Of a stretch of DNA of 30,422 bases, positions 1-6,729 are shown piece after piece. The stretch covers positions 1 to 30,422 of the forward strand of contig USDD01000021.1 of assembly GCA_900553265.1 (NCBI GenBank), given 5' to 3'. The stretch comes from an uncultured Eubacteriales bacterium. GTDB taxonomy: Bacteria > Bacillota > Clostridia > Christensenellales > Aristaeellaceae. Under the pieces are notes generated by a model, which saw only the letters and a program-made list of their open reading frames with translations, did no database searches and was not told where the DNA came from. Every line of letters starts with the position of its first letter. Within the stretch, counting starts at the first letter, position 1. The position numbers were made by a program, and so were the translations under genes.

Positions 1-195
1 GGACGGCGCGCCGCGAGGGAAGCTGTCCGTTCGCCATGCGCATGGAGTGCGGCTGTGGCGCGTGCTTTGCTGAACGCGGGAGCGCTTCGCCGGAAGCGGC
101 GGGTGCTTGGACAGTTCGCCGCGCGCGGAGCCATGCCGCAGGACGGCGCGCCGCGAGGGAAGCTGTCCGTTCGCCATGCGCATGGAGTGCGGCTG
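1..195. repeat. 55-bp direct repeat, two copies
   Basis: Positions 1-55 and 141-195 are identical over 55 bases, and the first copy may extend beyond the window edge. The flanks are also partly alike: a GCTGA(A/G)CGCGGGAGCG segment follows both copies with small indels. This looks like a degenerate tandem array with a period near 140 bp. No coding region fits here, because the open frames across it are low-complexity and have no ribosome site. Nothing marks it as an insertion sequence. Confidence 0.8.
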
Positions 196-252
196 AGCGC
201 GGGAGCGGCGGTTGCTCCTGCGAGCGCCTTTCCCTGCCGCAGTCCATTTCCG

Positions 253-292
253 AAAAAAGCGCTCCCGGGCGGGATTTTTCCGCGCCGGGAGC
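253..292 (-). terminator. Rho-independent terminator after the HAD gene
   Basis: Arms GCTCCCGG (261-268) and CCGGGAGC (285-292) form an 8-bp stem with a further short inner stem. On the minus strand the stem is followed by six Ts (253-258). It lies just past the stop codon at 299, as expected for ending the minus-strand cluster. Confidence 0.85.
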
Positions 293-298
293 ATGCGT

Positions 299-1207
299 TT
301 ATTCCGGAATCTCCTCCACCAGTCCGCCGCGCAGTGGGACGTTCAGCGGGGTCTGCTTTCCCCGGCGCTCGTGGGCGGCGCGCAGCTGGGAAGCGTGCAC
401 GGCCGAAAGCTCATGGGTGGCCAGAATGCGGCGCATCAGCATGGTGACGATGCGCTCCATCTCGCTGCCGGCGGAGTAGTCGGCCTCCAGGGCGAAGTCC
501 ACTCGGCCCTGAAGCAGCATGTCGTCGGCGGTTTCGGTCTGGCCCGGCGCGTGGACGGCGATGGAATAGCCGCCCTTCTGCTTGGTCATCTTCATGCAGG
601 GCACGTCGGTCAGGCCGTCGCCGATGTAGATCATGTTGGTGAAGGGCACGCGGCGCATGTACTCGGGCGTGTAGGCGTTCACGTCGCGGTCGTTGGTCAC
701 GTCGAGGATGCCCTTGTTGATGCGGAAGAGATACTGGGTCTTGTTGGTGTAGTTCACCGCCGTGGACGGCCAGACGGCGCGCCCGGCGGCGTCATAGCAG
801 AACGACGCGGCGAACACGGCCTTGAAGCGGTCGCCGATGGCCGAGCCCTTGATGATGTCCGTCAGGCCGGAGGAGATGATGTAGTGCTCCACCTCCACGC
901 CGTTTTCCCGGCCGATCTGGTTGATGCGGTCGAACCACGTCTCCACGCCGGGGAAGAAGGCCACGTCCCGCCCGAGGGCGCGCAGCCTGTCCCGGGAGAG
1001 GTCGGCCTCGCCGTTGGCCATCTTCTTCATCAGGTACATGTACGTCAGCACGCCGTCCATCTCGTGGTCCAGCGCGAAGTCTCTGCACAGGCCCCAGAAG
1101 CGATCAGGCTCCACGTTGATGCCCGGCAGGAACGAGTATTCCTGCATGTCCTTGGGCGAAAGGGTCTTGTCGAAATCATAGATCAGCGCGACGATGGGCA
1201 GGGACAT
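299..1207 (-). CDS. HAD-superfamily phosphatase
   Basis: A 302-residue cytoplasmic protein of the haloacid dehalogenase superfamily. Motif I is DFDKT at 11-15, with nucleophile Asp11 and acid/base Asp13. Motif II is ISSG at 111-114, and GDGLTD at 196-201 supplies the Mg-binding acidic residues. An insert of about 80 residues between motifs I and II is the cap, giving a phosphoserine-phosphatase-like layout. It should hydrolyse a small phosphomonoester, but the substrate cannot be read. The ATG at 1207 was chosen because AAGGAGG precedes it at good spacing; an upstream in-frame ATG at 1282 has no ribosome site and would add a basic, non-homologous tail. It follows the zinc-ribbon gene by 92 bp with no clear promoter, so it is probably co-transcribed. 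Confidence 0.88.
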   Translation of the reverse strand: MSLPIVALIYDFDKTLSPKDMQEYSFLPGINVEPDRFWGLCRDFALDHEMDGVLTYMYLMKKMANGEADLSRDRLRALGRDVAFFPGVETWFDRINQIGRENGVEVEHYIISSGLTDIIKGSAIGDRFKAVFAASFCYDAAGRAVWPSTAVNYTNKTQYLFRINKGILDVTNDRDVNAYTPEYMRRVPFTNMIYIGDGLTDVPCMKMTKQKGGYSIAVHAPGQTETADDMLLQGRVDFALEADYSAGSEMERIVTMLMRRILATHELSAVHASQLRAAHERRGKQTPLNVPLRGGLVEEIPE

Positions 1208-1245
1208 GGAGCGCCTCCTTTCGTTAGAGAACGGAAAGCAATACA

Positions 1246-1277
1246 GGCGCGGCAGGCGTTGGTTCGTCTGCCGCGCC
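1246..1277 (-). other. Intercistronic hairpin
   Basis: GGCGCGGCAG (1246-1255) and CTGCCGCGCC (1268-1277) form a perfect 10-bp stem with a 12-base loop between two minus-strand genes. No T-run follows on either strand, so it is more likely an RNA-processing or stability element, or a weak terminator, than a full terminator. Confidence 0.6.
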
Positions 1278-1299
1278 CGCAAAAATCAAAATCAGGCGT

Positions 1300-2886
1300 T
1301 TATTCGCCCACGCTGGGATCGTCCGTCGCGGCGGCGGCCGGCTCGGGGGTCGGCTCGGCGGCGTACTGGGTGGGCGGAGTGGGCGTGGGCTGGGCGTTGG
1401 AGGTGCGCGGCGCGTCGTCGGCATAGAGCGCGTTCAGCGTGGCGCTGTCGGCGATGCCGGTGATGGGCAGTCCCGCCACCTGCTGGAACATCTTCACCGC
1501 CGTCTGGGTCTTGGAGCCGAACGCGCCGTCGCGGTCGTCCAGCAGGAAGCCCAGCTCGAACAGGCGGTTCTGCATGTCCAGAACCTCGTCGGACTTGTCG
1601 CCCTTGGACAGGGTGTTGTAGTTCACCGGCTCAGGCGTGGGCTCGGGCGTGGGCTCGGCCTGAACGACCTCCACGGATTCGCCGCTTTCGATGGCGGTCA
1701 GCTCGGCCGTGCTGCGCGCGGCCTCCAGCGCGGTGATGGAATTGGTGACCACGGCCCAGCGCTCGTCGGACTGGGCGGCGGAGGCCGCGTCGTTCTGGGA
1801 GATGGCCAGCGCGTCGGAGGTCAGGCAGTTGGCGATGTCCTTCTCGATCTTGCTCAGGGCGTTGACGTACAGCGTCTCCTCCTCGGTGGCGTTTTCCGGC
1901 GTGAGGGACTGAATCTCCTGCGCCGACGCGTCCAGCGAGGCCAGCAGCGCCGTCAGATCATCGCCCGAGGCGGTGTAATCGCTGAGCAGCTTCTGGGTGT
2001 ACTCGTCCGAGGCGTGGGTCTTGATGAGCGCAAGGCCTTCGTCGTAGAGCGTCTGGCCGACGTTGACGATGGTCGAGGAGGACGTGCTGCCGCGGACGTG
2101 GCGGAACCACATCACGCCGCCGACAAACAGCGCGGCCACCACCACCAGCACCGCGGCGAACTTCAGCACGTCCTTCAGGCCGAAGCCGGAATGGCGCAGC
2201 TCGTCCAGCTCGTCGTCGTCCATGTCTTCAAAGACTTCGCTCTGGTCGTTGGGATCGTATTCTCCATCGGCGGGCGCGGCGGTCTCATAGTCGTCGTAAT
2301 CCGCGGGGCGGCGGCGGAAGGACGGGCGGCGCGGCGCGTCGCTCTCCAGCTTCTGAATATATTCGCTCACGTCGGAGCTGATGCCGCTCTGGCCGGCGGA
2401 CTCGATGGGCCGGGCGCGGAAGCGGGACAGATCCACGGAATCCTCGGGCTTGAGCTGGGCGTCCACGTCGTTGAGCGCGCTCTGAGCCTCATCGGACAGC
2501 TCCCCACGCACCGGCGCTTCGGCGGCGGGGGCTTCCTCGCCTTCGGCGGGAGCGCCGTCCGCGTCGCCGCGCACGGTGGCGCGCATCTCGGAACGGATGT
2601 CCTCCGGGGCCGACGCGCCCTCGTAGACCGGGCGGTAGCTGGTGCGCGCGTCCGCGTCGCCCTGCACGGCCTCGTCGCCCATGCTGGTATAGCTGGCCTT
2701 GGTGTAGTTTTGCGGCTCGGGCGCTTCGGTCACCACCGGGCGGCTGGGTGCCTTGCCCGGCAGGATGTGCTCCTGCGCGGAGGTATAGGATGAACCCGTA
2801 AAGCGGCTCTCGCCCACGGGCTGACCGCAGCCGGGACAGGTAACCGCGTCGATCGGGAGCGTTTTGCCGCACTTGCAACAGAACAT
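1300..2886 (-). CDS. Zinc-ribbon, single-span membrane protein with C-terminal peptidoglycan-binding domain
   Basis: A 528-residue protein. The N-terminus has a zinc ribbon, CxxC at 3-6 and CxxC at 17-20. A long low-complexity acidic and proline/alanine-rich segment follows (about 25-235). One membrane helix lies at about 242-261. An extracellular alpha-helical region (270-400) leads to a TPEPTPEP linker and a PG_binding_1 domain at about 426-488, then a Pro/Thr tail. The topology puts the ribbon in the cytoplasm and the wall-binding domain outside, so it could link an internal signal to the cell wall. No enzyme domain is visible. The start is well set by AAGGAGG upstream. Its promoter is overlapped by a 10-bp dyad, suggesting repression. 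The exact role is unknown. Confidence 0.85.
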   Translation of the reverse strand: MFCCKCGKTLPIDAVTCPGCGQPVGESRFTGSSYTSAQEHILPGKAPSRPVVTEAPEPQNYTKASYTSMGDEAVQGDADARTSYRPVYEGASAPEDIRSEMRATVRGDADGAPAEGEEAPAAEAPVRGELSDEAQSALNDVDAQLKPEDSVDLSRFRARPIESAGQSGISSDVSEYIQKLESDAPRRPSFRRRPADYDDYETAAPADGEYDPNDQSEVFEDMDDDELDELRHSGFGLKDVLKFAAVLVVVAALFVGGVMWFRHVRGSTSSSTIVNVGQTLYDEGLALIKTHASDEYTQKLLSDYTASGDDLTALLASLDASAQEIQSLTPENATEEETLYVNALSKIEKDIANCLTSDALAISQNDAASAAQSDERWAVVTNSITALEAARSTAELTAIESGESVEVVQAEPTPEPTPEPVNYNTLSKGDKSDEVLDMQNRLFELGFLLDDRDGAFGSKTQTAVKMFQQVAGLPITGIADSATLNALYADDAPRTSNAQPTPTPPTQYAAEPTPEPAAAATDDPSVGE

Positions 2887-2942
2887 TTTGCGTCCTCCTT
2901 TTATGGAAGGATTCCCGCCGTGGCGGGCAATCTGATAGAAAA

Positions 2943-2971
2943 AACCATTCTACCTTAATGATAGAATGGTT
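2943..2971. promoter_or_regulatory. 10-bp inverted repeat straddling a promoter -10 element
   Basis: AACCATTCTA (2943-2952) and TAGAATGGTT (2962-2971) are perfect inverted arms with a 9-base centre. The minus-strand -10 hexamer TATCAT (2963-2958) lies partly in one arm and in the centre. A repressor bound here would block the promoter. Six Ts follow on the minus strand (2944-2939), so for read-through from the upstream gene it could also act as a terminator. The two roles are not exclusive. Confidence 0.7.
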
Positions 2972-2986
2972 CTGAAAAGAGGTCAA
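2958..2986 (-). promoter_or_regulatory. Sigma-A-type promoter for the zinc-ribbon gene
   Basis: On the minus strand TTGACC (2986-2981), a 17-bp spacer, then TATCAT (2963-2958). The predicted start of transcription falls in the arm of the dyad nearer the gene, about 65 bases before the ATG at 2886. Confidence 0.75.
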
Positions 2987-2992
2987 GGATAT

Positions 2993-3036
2993 AATTGTGA
3001 CTTTCCGTGGACTTTTTTCCATACAGCGTCACAATT
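2993..3036. promoter_or_regulatory. Long-spaced 9-bp dyad upstream of the zinc-ribbon promoter
   Basis: AATTGTGAC (2993-3001) and GTCACAATT (3028-3036) are perfect inverted arms 26 bases apart, with a small inner TGGA/TCCA match. They lie just upstream of the -35 element and 55 bp past the stop of the preceding gene. This could be a paired activator or repressor site, or an RNA hairpin ending the upstream transcript. No T-run follows. Confidence 0.5.
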
Positions 3037-3090
3037 GCCGCTCTGCGGGCGGATTTTCGCCTTCGGACGCGCCGAATTCCGTGCGAATGC

Positions 3091-3747
3091 TCATTCCGCG
3101 GGCGTTTCGCCGCTGGCCGCCGCATCCTCCGCGTCGATCAGCGCCTCCGCGTCGGACGGCGAGGGCGGATTGCAGTCGCTGCACGCGCCGAGGCCCTCCA
3201 GAATGGCTTCCCGCACGGTCAGCGAGCGGCGGTTGGACTGGTTGCCGCACACCTGCACGGCGTGATAGTACTTCGCGCCGGAGTTGACCGCGTAGACGAT
3301 GGTGTTGTTGATCTCCTCCTGCTTGGCCTCGATGCGCGCCTGGCGCTCGGCCTCGGCGTTGGGCTCCTCAATCTGCGTGCCGCTGTTCTGCGCGTTTTGG
3401 ACCTGCTGCTGATAGAGCAGCTCGTCCATGTTGCTCAGCGCGGTGAGCACCTCGCTGTCCGGCGCGGGCGTGACCCGGGCGGGCACGGCGGGCACCGGCG
3501 AGGCCAGATCCAGCTCGGCGCGGGGCATCAGCAGAAGCGCGATCACGGCCATCTCCACCGTGGCCAGCGCCGTCAGCAGCATCCGTCCCCGGGGACGGAA
3601 CACGCCCATGCGCCACAGGAACACCAGCCCCAGCGGCGGCACGAGCAGGCACAGAATCAGCCCAAACACGGCGCGGTTCTGCTTCGGGCGGCTGGAGCCG
3701 GGCATGCGGATGTCGGACGATGCGCCGGAACGCCTGCGGTCGCTCAC
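3091..3747 (-). CDS. Two-span membrane protein with C-terminal HxxxxC...CxxC motif
   Basis: Not recognised as a named family. From a GTG start at 3747 it encodes 218 residues. That start has AAGGAGG eight bases upstream, overlaps the end of the TSCPD gene, and excludes the non-homologous extension that the open frame allows to 3948. Two hydrophobic helices follow a basic N-terminus. A Glu/Gln-rich, probably coiled segment comes next, then a C-terminal stretch reading roughly YYHAVQVC...EAILEGLGACSDC. A His/Cys pair, a helix and a CxxC resemble the small metal-binding tail found in some secreted nuclease-like proteins. Translation is probably coupled to the TSCPD gene. Confidence 0.8.
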   Translation of the reverse strand: MSDRRRSGASSDIRMPGSSRPKQNRAVFGLILCLLVPPLGLVFLWRMGVFRPRGRMLLTALATVEMAVIALLLMPRAELDLASPVPAVPARVTPAPDSEVLTALSNMDELLYQQQVQNAQNSGTQIEEPNAEAERQARIEAKQEEINNTIVYAVNSGAKYYHAVQVCGNQSNRRSLTVREAILEGLGACSDCNPPSPSDAEALIDAEDAAASGETPAE

Positions 3748-3748
3748 G

Positions 3749-4003
3749 TTACCCCTCCTTGCGCTGGGCCTGAATCTGCTCCAGCGCGCGGGCCAGCTGA
3801 TCCGGGCAGGACGTGCCGCCGCGGCACTGAATGCCCTTGCACAGCGAGATGACCTCGTCGATCTTGCGGCCCTTTGCCAGCCGGGCCACGCCCTGAGTGT
3901 TGCCGGCGCAGCCGCCGATGAACTCCACGTTTGCGATGGTATCTCCATCCACGTCGATCAGAATCTGCTGAGAGCAGGTTCCGTGGGTTTTGTACTGGTA
4001 CAT
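3749..4003 (-). CDS. TSCPD domain protein (TIGR03905-like)
   Basis: An 84-residue protein that is essentially one TSCPD domain, named for the motif seen here as GGTSCPDQLA (62-71). Cysteines at 10, 32, 55, 60 and 67 could bind a metal. Related domains occur at the C-terminus of class II ribonucleotide reductases; the free-standing form, common in Clostridia, has no settled function. The ATG at 4003 follows GGGAGGAAG at good spacing. It is first in a minus-strand cluster and has a perfect consensus promoter. The open frame continues upstream, but only as antisense to the oxidoreductase gene. Confidence 0.88.
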   Translation of the reverse strand: MYQYKTHGTCSQQILIDVDGDTIANVEFIGGCAGNTQGVARLAKGRKIDEVISLCKGIQCRGGTSCPDQLARALEQIQAQRKEG

Positions 4004-4037
4004 GATCTTCCTCCCAAAAAACGTTCTTCCGAAGTTT

Positions 4038-4066
4038 ATTATACGACGCGGAGGCCGGGCTGTCAA
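4038..4066 (-). promoter_or_regulatory. Perfect consensus sigma-A promoter for the TSCPD gene
   Basis: On the minus strand TTGACA (4066-4061), a 17-bp spacer, then TATAAT (4043-4038), about 35 bases before the start codon. It is back to back with the oxidoreductase promoter, with only 10 bp between the two -35 elements. Confidence 0.9.
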
Positions 4067-4076
4067 GGATGCGCCG

Positions 4077-4105
4077 TTGACAGGCGCGCCGGGCGCGGAT
4101 ATAAT
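4077..4105 (+). promoter_or_regulatory. Perfect consensus sigma-A promoter for the oxidoreductase gene
   Basis: TTGACA (4077-4082), a 17-bp spacer, then TATAAT (4100-4105), 27 bases before the ATG at 4133. Both hexamers match consensus fully. Confidence 0.92.
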
Positions 4106-4132
4106 GGAAGAAAAAAACGGGAGGACGACGAG

Positions 4133-5089
4133 ATGCAACCCTTTCGATTCGCCATTCTGGGCGCGGCGAAGATCGGCGCGAACTTCTGCGACGCGGCGCG
4201 CCGCGCGGAGGGCGTGACCGTGGCCGCCGTGGCCTCCAAGTCCATGGAGCGCGCCCGCGCCTTCGCCGAAGCCAACGGCGTGGAGCATTATTACGCCGAC
4301 TACGCCGAGATGCTCGACCGGGAGAAGCCCGACTGCGCCTATGTGGACGTCACGCCCCACGACCACTTCCGCCTGAGCATGCTCTGTCTGAAAAAGGGCG
4401 TGCCGGTGCTGTGCGAGAAGGCCATGTTTCTGAATTCCGCCGACGCGGAGCGCTTTTTCGCCGCGGCGCGGGAGAAAAAGCTGTTCGCCATGGAGGCGCT
4501 CTGGAGCCGCTTCCAGCCGGCGCTGAACCGGGCGAAGGAATGGCTCGAAGCCGGGCGCATCGGAGAAACGGTTCTGGCCGAGAGCGCGCTGGGCTTTCAG
4601 CCGCCCATGGACGCGGAGAACCGCTATTTCAGCCCCAGGCTGGGCGGCGGCCCGTCCTACGACGTCACCGTCTACAGCTACGAGACGCTGACCTATCTGC
4701 TGGGAGAGGCCGAGACGACGCACGCGGAGGTCGTTCCCGCCTTCACCGGCGTGGACGGAACCACCATCGTCACGCTGCGCATCGGCGGCGTGCCCGCCGT
4801 GCTGACGAACAGCTTCCTGACCTGTCTGGACAACCGGCTGGCGATCTATGGAACCCGCGGCCGCATCGTCGTGCCCGAGCCCCACTGCAACCGCGAGGCC
4901 TTTCTCTACAACGAAAAGGGCGAGCTGGAGGAGCATTTCGTGGACACGGCCACCGAAAACGGCTTTGTCTATGAAATCGAGGAGGTCGTGCGCCGCGTCC
5001 GCGCCGGCGAAATGGAGAGCCCCGTGGAGCCGCACCGCGCCACCATCGCCTGCGCAAGGCTGTTCGATCGGATACTGGAAAAGCTGTGA
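4133..5089 (+). CDS. Gfo/Idh/MocA family oxidoreductase
   Basis: A 318-residue cytoplasmic NAD(P)-dependent dehydrogenase of the Gfo/Idh/MocA family. The N-terminal Rossmann fold has the dinucleotide loop at about 7-18 (AILGAAKIGANF). The family EKP-like motif appears as CEKAM (94-98), with the conserved Lys96. The C-terminal half has the usual substrate/dimerisation domain with GGGPSYDVTVY. Members oxidise or reduce sugars, inositols and related compounds, but the substrate is not evident. The start has GGGAGGACGACG upstream and a perfect promoter. It is a single-gene unit, followed by two strong hairpins and a convergent gene. Confidence 0.9.
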   Translation: MQPFRFAILGAAKIGANFCDAARRAEGVTVAAVASKSMERARAFAEANGVEHYYADYAEMLDREKPDCAYVDVTPHDHFRLSMLCLKKGVPVLCEKAMFLNSADAERFFAAAREKKLFAMEALWSRFQPALNRAKEWLEAGRIGETVLAESALGFQPPMDAENRYFSPRLGGGPSYDVTVYSYETLTYLLGEAETTHAEVVPAFTGVDGTTIVTLRIGGVPAVLTNSFLTCLDNRLAIYGTRGRIVVPEPHCNREAFLYNEKGELEEHFVDTATENGFVYEIEEVVRRVRAGEMESPVEPHRATIACARLFDRILEKL

Positions 5090-5091
5090 AG

Positions 5092-5128
5092 AGAACCCCG
5101 CCGGGAGCGAGTGCTCCGGCGGGGTTCT
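5092..5128. terminator. Strong GC-rich hairpin between convergent genes
   Basis: Arms 5092-5108 and 5113-5128 pair over 16 bp with one bulged G and a four-base loop, three bases past the oxidoreductase stop. There is no T-run, so if it ends transcription it does so by stem strength, probably in both directions. Confidence 0.6.
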
Positions 5129-5132
5129 GGAT

Positions 5133-5167
5133 GGACAAAGAAGGGCGCGCTGCGTCCTTCTTTGTCC
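5133..5167. terminator. Second hairpin between convergent genes
   Basis: GGACAAAGAAGG (5133-5144) and CCTTCTTTGTCC (5156-5167) form a perfect 12-bp stem with an 11-base loop. It lies five bases after the first hairpin and 34 bases before the end of the yigZ-like gene. No long T-run follows on either strand. Confidence 0.55.
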
Positions 5168-5200
5168 GAAAGAGGAAAAATCGCTCTGCGGGAACGAAGC

Positions 5201-5839
5201 TCATTCCTCCGGCCATGCCCGATAGAATTCCTCGCAGCGCAGCGGCTCGATGGAGCCCTCGGTGTAGTCGGTCAGGCGGGCGAGGAAGCCCTCCTCGTCG
5301 GTGGTGCGCAGAATGAGCGTGAAGGTAATCACGTCGGTGAACTGCTTGTCCTCCACCACCGCCGACTCGCTTTTGAGGAAGTATTCCACGCGGCTGAGCA
5401 TGGGATAGCTCACCTCCATCAGATAGCGCGCGGTGGGAAAGACCATGCCCGTGCCGCAGGCGTTCAGAGCCGCCGCCGCACCCTGAGAATAGGCGCGCAC
5501 CAGTCCGCCCGCGCCCAGCAGCACGCCGCCGAAATAGCGCGTGACCACCACGGCGCAGTTGGTCACGCTCCGGGCCTTGAGCACCTCGATGATGGGCATG
5601 CCCGCGGTTCCGCCCGGCTCGCCGTCGTCGCTGTAGCGCATCACGCCCATGTTCGGGCCGATGATGTAGGCGTAGCAGTTATGGCTCGCGTCCTTGTGCC
5701 GGGCACGGATGTCCGAAAGGAAGGCCAGCGCCTCCTCCTCGGTCTCGCAGGGCTGGCCGTAGCCGATAAAGCGGGATTTGTTGACGATAAACTCGTCCGA
5801 CGCGGCCTTCAGCAGCGTCCGATAGGGCTTCAGCGCCAT
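5201..5839 (-). CDS. yigZ: YigZ/IMPACT family protein
   Basis: A 212-residue protein covering the whole YigZ family. The N-terminal UPF0029/IMPACT domain carries the signature around YSDDGEPGGTAGMPI and the VVTRYFGGVLLGAGGLVRAY block. The C-terminal DUF1949 ferredoxin-like domain follows. Family members are linked to translation control through their eukaryotic relative IMPACT, but the bacterial role is not settled. The ATG at 5839 follows GAGAGGAGGCGCGCC. The gene is monocistronic and convergent with the oxidoreductase gene. Confidence 0.92.
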   Translation of the reverse strand: MALKPYRTLLKAASDEFIVNKSRFIGYGQPCETEEEALAFLSDIRARHKDASHNCYAYIIGPNMGVMRYSDDGEPGGTAGMPIIEVLKARSVTNCAVVVTRYFGGVLLGAGGLVRAYSQGAAAALNACGTGMVFPTARYLMEVSYPMLSRVEYFLKSESAVVEDKQFTDVITFTLILRTTDEEGFLARLTDYTEGSIEPLRCEEFYRAWPEE

Positions 5840-5932
5840 GGCGCGCCTCCTCTCGTTGATAAGGGAAAAACTTTATTTCTTATTCTAACACAATCTCCGC
5901 CGAATCGGAAGAGGATTTTCCCCTTTGCGCCG

Positions 5933-5961
5933 TTGTGTTTGAGGAAAAACTGCGCTATAAT
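5933..5961 (+). promoter_or_regulatory. Sigma-A-type promoter for the TtcA-like gene
   Basis: TTGTGT (5933-5938), a 17-bp spacer, then a perfect TATAAT (5956-5961), 27 bases before the ATG at 5989. Confidence 0.8.
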
Positions 5962-5988
5962 GGAAATCTCAGGGGAAGGAGGGCGCGC

Positions 5989-6729
5989 ATGAAGCGAATT
6001 TTGGGCGATCTGCGCCGCGCGGATCAGGATTTCGGGCTGATTCAGTCCGGCGACCGCGTGGCGGTGGGCGTTTCCGGCGGCAAGGACAGTCTGGTGCTGC
6101 TGGAGGCGCTGGCGCTGTATCGGAAGTTCTCGCCCCATCCCTTCGAGCTGGGCGCGATCACCGTGTCCATGGGGCTGGAGCCCTTTGACTTAAGCGGCGT
6201 GGCGGCGCTGTGCGAGGAATTGGACGTGCCCTATCACGTGGAAAAGACCCAGATCGGCAGAATCGTGTTCGAGGAGCGCAAAGAGCCCAATCCCTGCGCG
6301 CTGTGCGCCAAGATGCGCCGGGGCGCGCTGGCGGCGGCCTGCAGCCGGCTGGGCTACGGCAAGCTGGCGCTGGGCCACCATCGGGACGACGCGCTGGAGA
6401 CGCTGGTGATGTCCGTGCTGTTCGAGGGCCGCATTCACACCTTTCATCCCATCACCCGGCTGGATCGCGCGGGCATTGTGCAGATTCGCCCGCTGGTCTA
6501 CGCGCCGGAAAAGCAGATGATCGCCGCCGCGCGGAGGCTGAAGCTGCCGGTGGTGAAGTCGCCCTGCCCCGTCAACGGCGAGACCCGCCGCGCCGAGGTG
6601 AAGGGGCTGCTGGACGCGCTCTGCCGGCGCTATCCCGACGCGCGGGAGCGGCTGCTGGGCGCGCTGAAGAACGAAGAGCAGTACAGCCTGTGGGAACACG
6701 GGGACGTTTTGAAGGAGGAAAAGCCGTGA
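5989..6729 (+). CDS. TtcA-like PP-loop ATPase (tRNA 2-thiolation type)
   Basis: A 246-residue PP-loop protein. The ATP-binding SGGKDS loop is at 29-34. CxxC is at 103-106 (NPCALCAK) and a third cysteine at 193 (SPCP), the three-cysteine pattern used by TtcA to hold an Fe-S cluster. LGHHRDDALETL is the usual adenylation-site motif. TtcA makes 2-thiocytidine at tRNA position 32. Clostridial proteins of this group may thiolate other targets, so the tRNA site is uncertain. The ATG at 5989 has GGAAGGAGG upstream. The stop overlaps the next gene's GTG (GTGA), so the two are probably coupled. Confidence 0.85.
   Translation: MKRILGDLRRADQDFGLIQSGDRVAVGVSGGKDSLVLLEALALYRKFSPHPFELGAITVSMGLEPFDLSGVAALCEELDVPYHVEKTQIGRIVFEERKEPNPCALCAKMRRGALAAACSRLGYGKLALGHHRDDALETLVMSVLFEGRIHTFHPITRLDRAGIVQIRPLVYAPEKQMIAAARRLKLPVVKSPCPVNGETRRAEVKGLLDALCRRYPDARERLLGALKNEEQYSLWEHGDVLKEEKP

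Noticed and set aside
2990..2995. TATAAT on the plus strand
   Set aside because: No -35 at proper spacing and no plus-strand gene follows.
2993..3036. CRP-type site (TGTGA...TCACA)
   Set aside because: The half-sites are 26 bases apart rather than the short CRP spacing, so it is listed only as an unassigned dyad.
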